Source: Vibrio amylolyticus
GTDB lineage: Bacteria > Pseudomonadota > Gammaproteobacteria > Enterobacterales > Vibrionaceae
Direction of reading: 5' to 3'
Assembly: GCF_023145695.1 (NCBI RefSeq)
Contig: NZ_JAJHVV010000009.1
Location: 62,001 to 126,000, forward strand
Length of the DNA: 64,000 bases
Position numbers and translations under genes: made by a program. The notes beneath the pieces were generated by a model, which was not told where the DNA came from, made no database searches, and was given only the letters and a program-made list of their open reading frames with translations. Below are positions 63,898 through 64,000 of the stretch, piece by piece. Position 1 is the first letter of the stretch, and each line of letters opens with the position of its first letter.

Positions 63898-64000
63898 TCA
63901 AATGGTTTGTTTAATCTCTTCCTTGAGCCAATGGCAAAGAGATTCATATCGCTGACTCTCAGCAAAGCTTGGTTTACATACGAGCCAATAACCGGATTGG
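63898..64000 (-). CDS. LysR-family regulator, C-terminal end only
   Basis: The leftward frame closes at a TGA (63900-63898) and reads SGYWLVCKPSFAESQRYESLCHWLKEEIKQ, the typical end of a LysR substrate-binding domain (GcvA-like YWLV... FxxWL). Only about 33 residues are inside the window, so identity beyond LysR type is not possible. It is convergent with the TetR gene. Confidence 0.6.
   Translation of the reverse strand, partial: QSGYWLVCKPSFAESQRYESLCHWLKEEIKQTI

Overview
The window looks like a chromosomal segment of a marine Vibrio (Gammaproteobacteria, AT-rich, about 40-45% G+C by eye). The strongest pointers are a VemP-like arrest peptide directly upstream of a secD-secF pair, an Frp-type NADPH:FMN oxidoreductase very like the V. 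harveyi enzyme, a CsrB-family RNA with a VarA/GacA-type upstream palindrome, a GH19 chitinase, and many signalling proteins (hybrid kinase, CheV, two GGDEF proteins). No tRNA, rRNA, CRISPR array, transposase or phage gene was seen.

Layout. 1-5400: end of an unusual GAPDH, then an outer-membrane barrel and a small PstS-like periplasmic protein divergent from a hybrid histidine kinase. 5400-11500: dCMP deaminase, CsrB-like sRNA, lactonase-fold protein, RhlE-like helicase, DnaQ-like exonuclease, arginase-family protein. 11900-14600: secreted chitinase. 14800-18600: a leftward run of small accessory enzymes (two hydrolases, GFA protein, P-loop kinase, HD phosphohydrolase). 18900-22350: vemP-secD2-secF2 with a visible Shine-Dalgarno-sequestering stem. 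22550-33600: a carbohydrate catabolic island (GatZ-like and GatY-like aldolase subunits, FGGY kinase, GatD-like dehydrogenase, FucU-like mutarotase, ribose-type ABC importer, aldo/keto reductase, DeoR regulator). 33700-56500: mixed housekeeping and accessory genes, including two surface-protein genes disrupted by one-base shortfalls in homopolymers. 56600-64000: a glyoxylate-assimilation cluster (HbpS/GlcG-like protein, malate synthase, glyoxylate carboligase, hydroxypyruvate isomerase, tartronate semialdehyde reductase), followed by a TetR regulator and the end of a LysR regulator.

How genes work together. In the carbohydrate island the gene set suggests that a sugar is imported by the ABC system, anomerised by the FucU-like protein, possibly reduced by the aldo/keto reductase to an alditol, re-oxidised to a ketose, phosphorylated and split by the GatYZ aldolase; L-galactose or a related sugar passing through galactitol is one candidate (inference). 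In the glyoxylate cluster two divergent transcription units share near-identical GTATAC-core palindromes. VemP should stall when Sec export is poor, open the downstream stem and raise SecDF2.

Cautions. Three loci (the ABC permease/binding-protein fusion, the TraF-like barrel, the DUF4397 lipoprotein) would each look conventional if one base were added to a homopolymer, so either slippage-based switching or sequence error must be considered. Family calls come from reading motifs by eye, with no database search.
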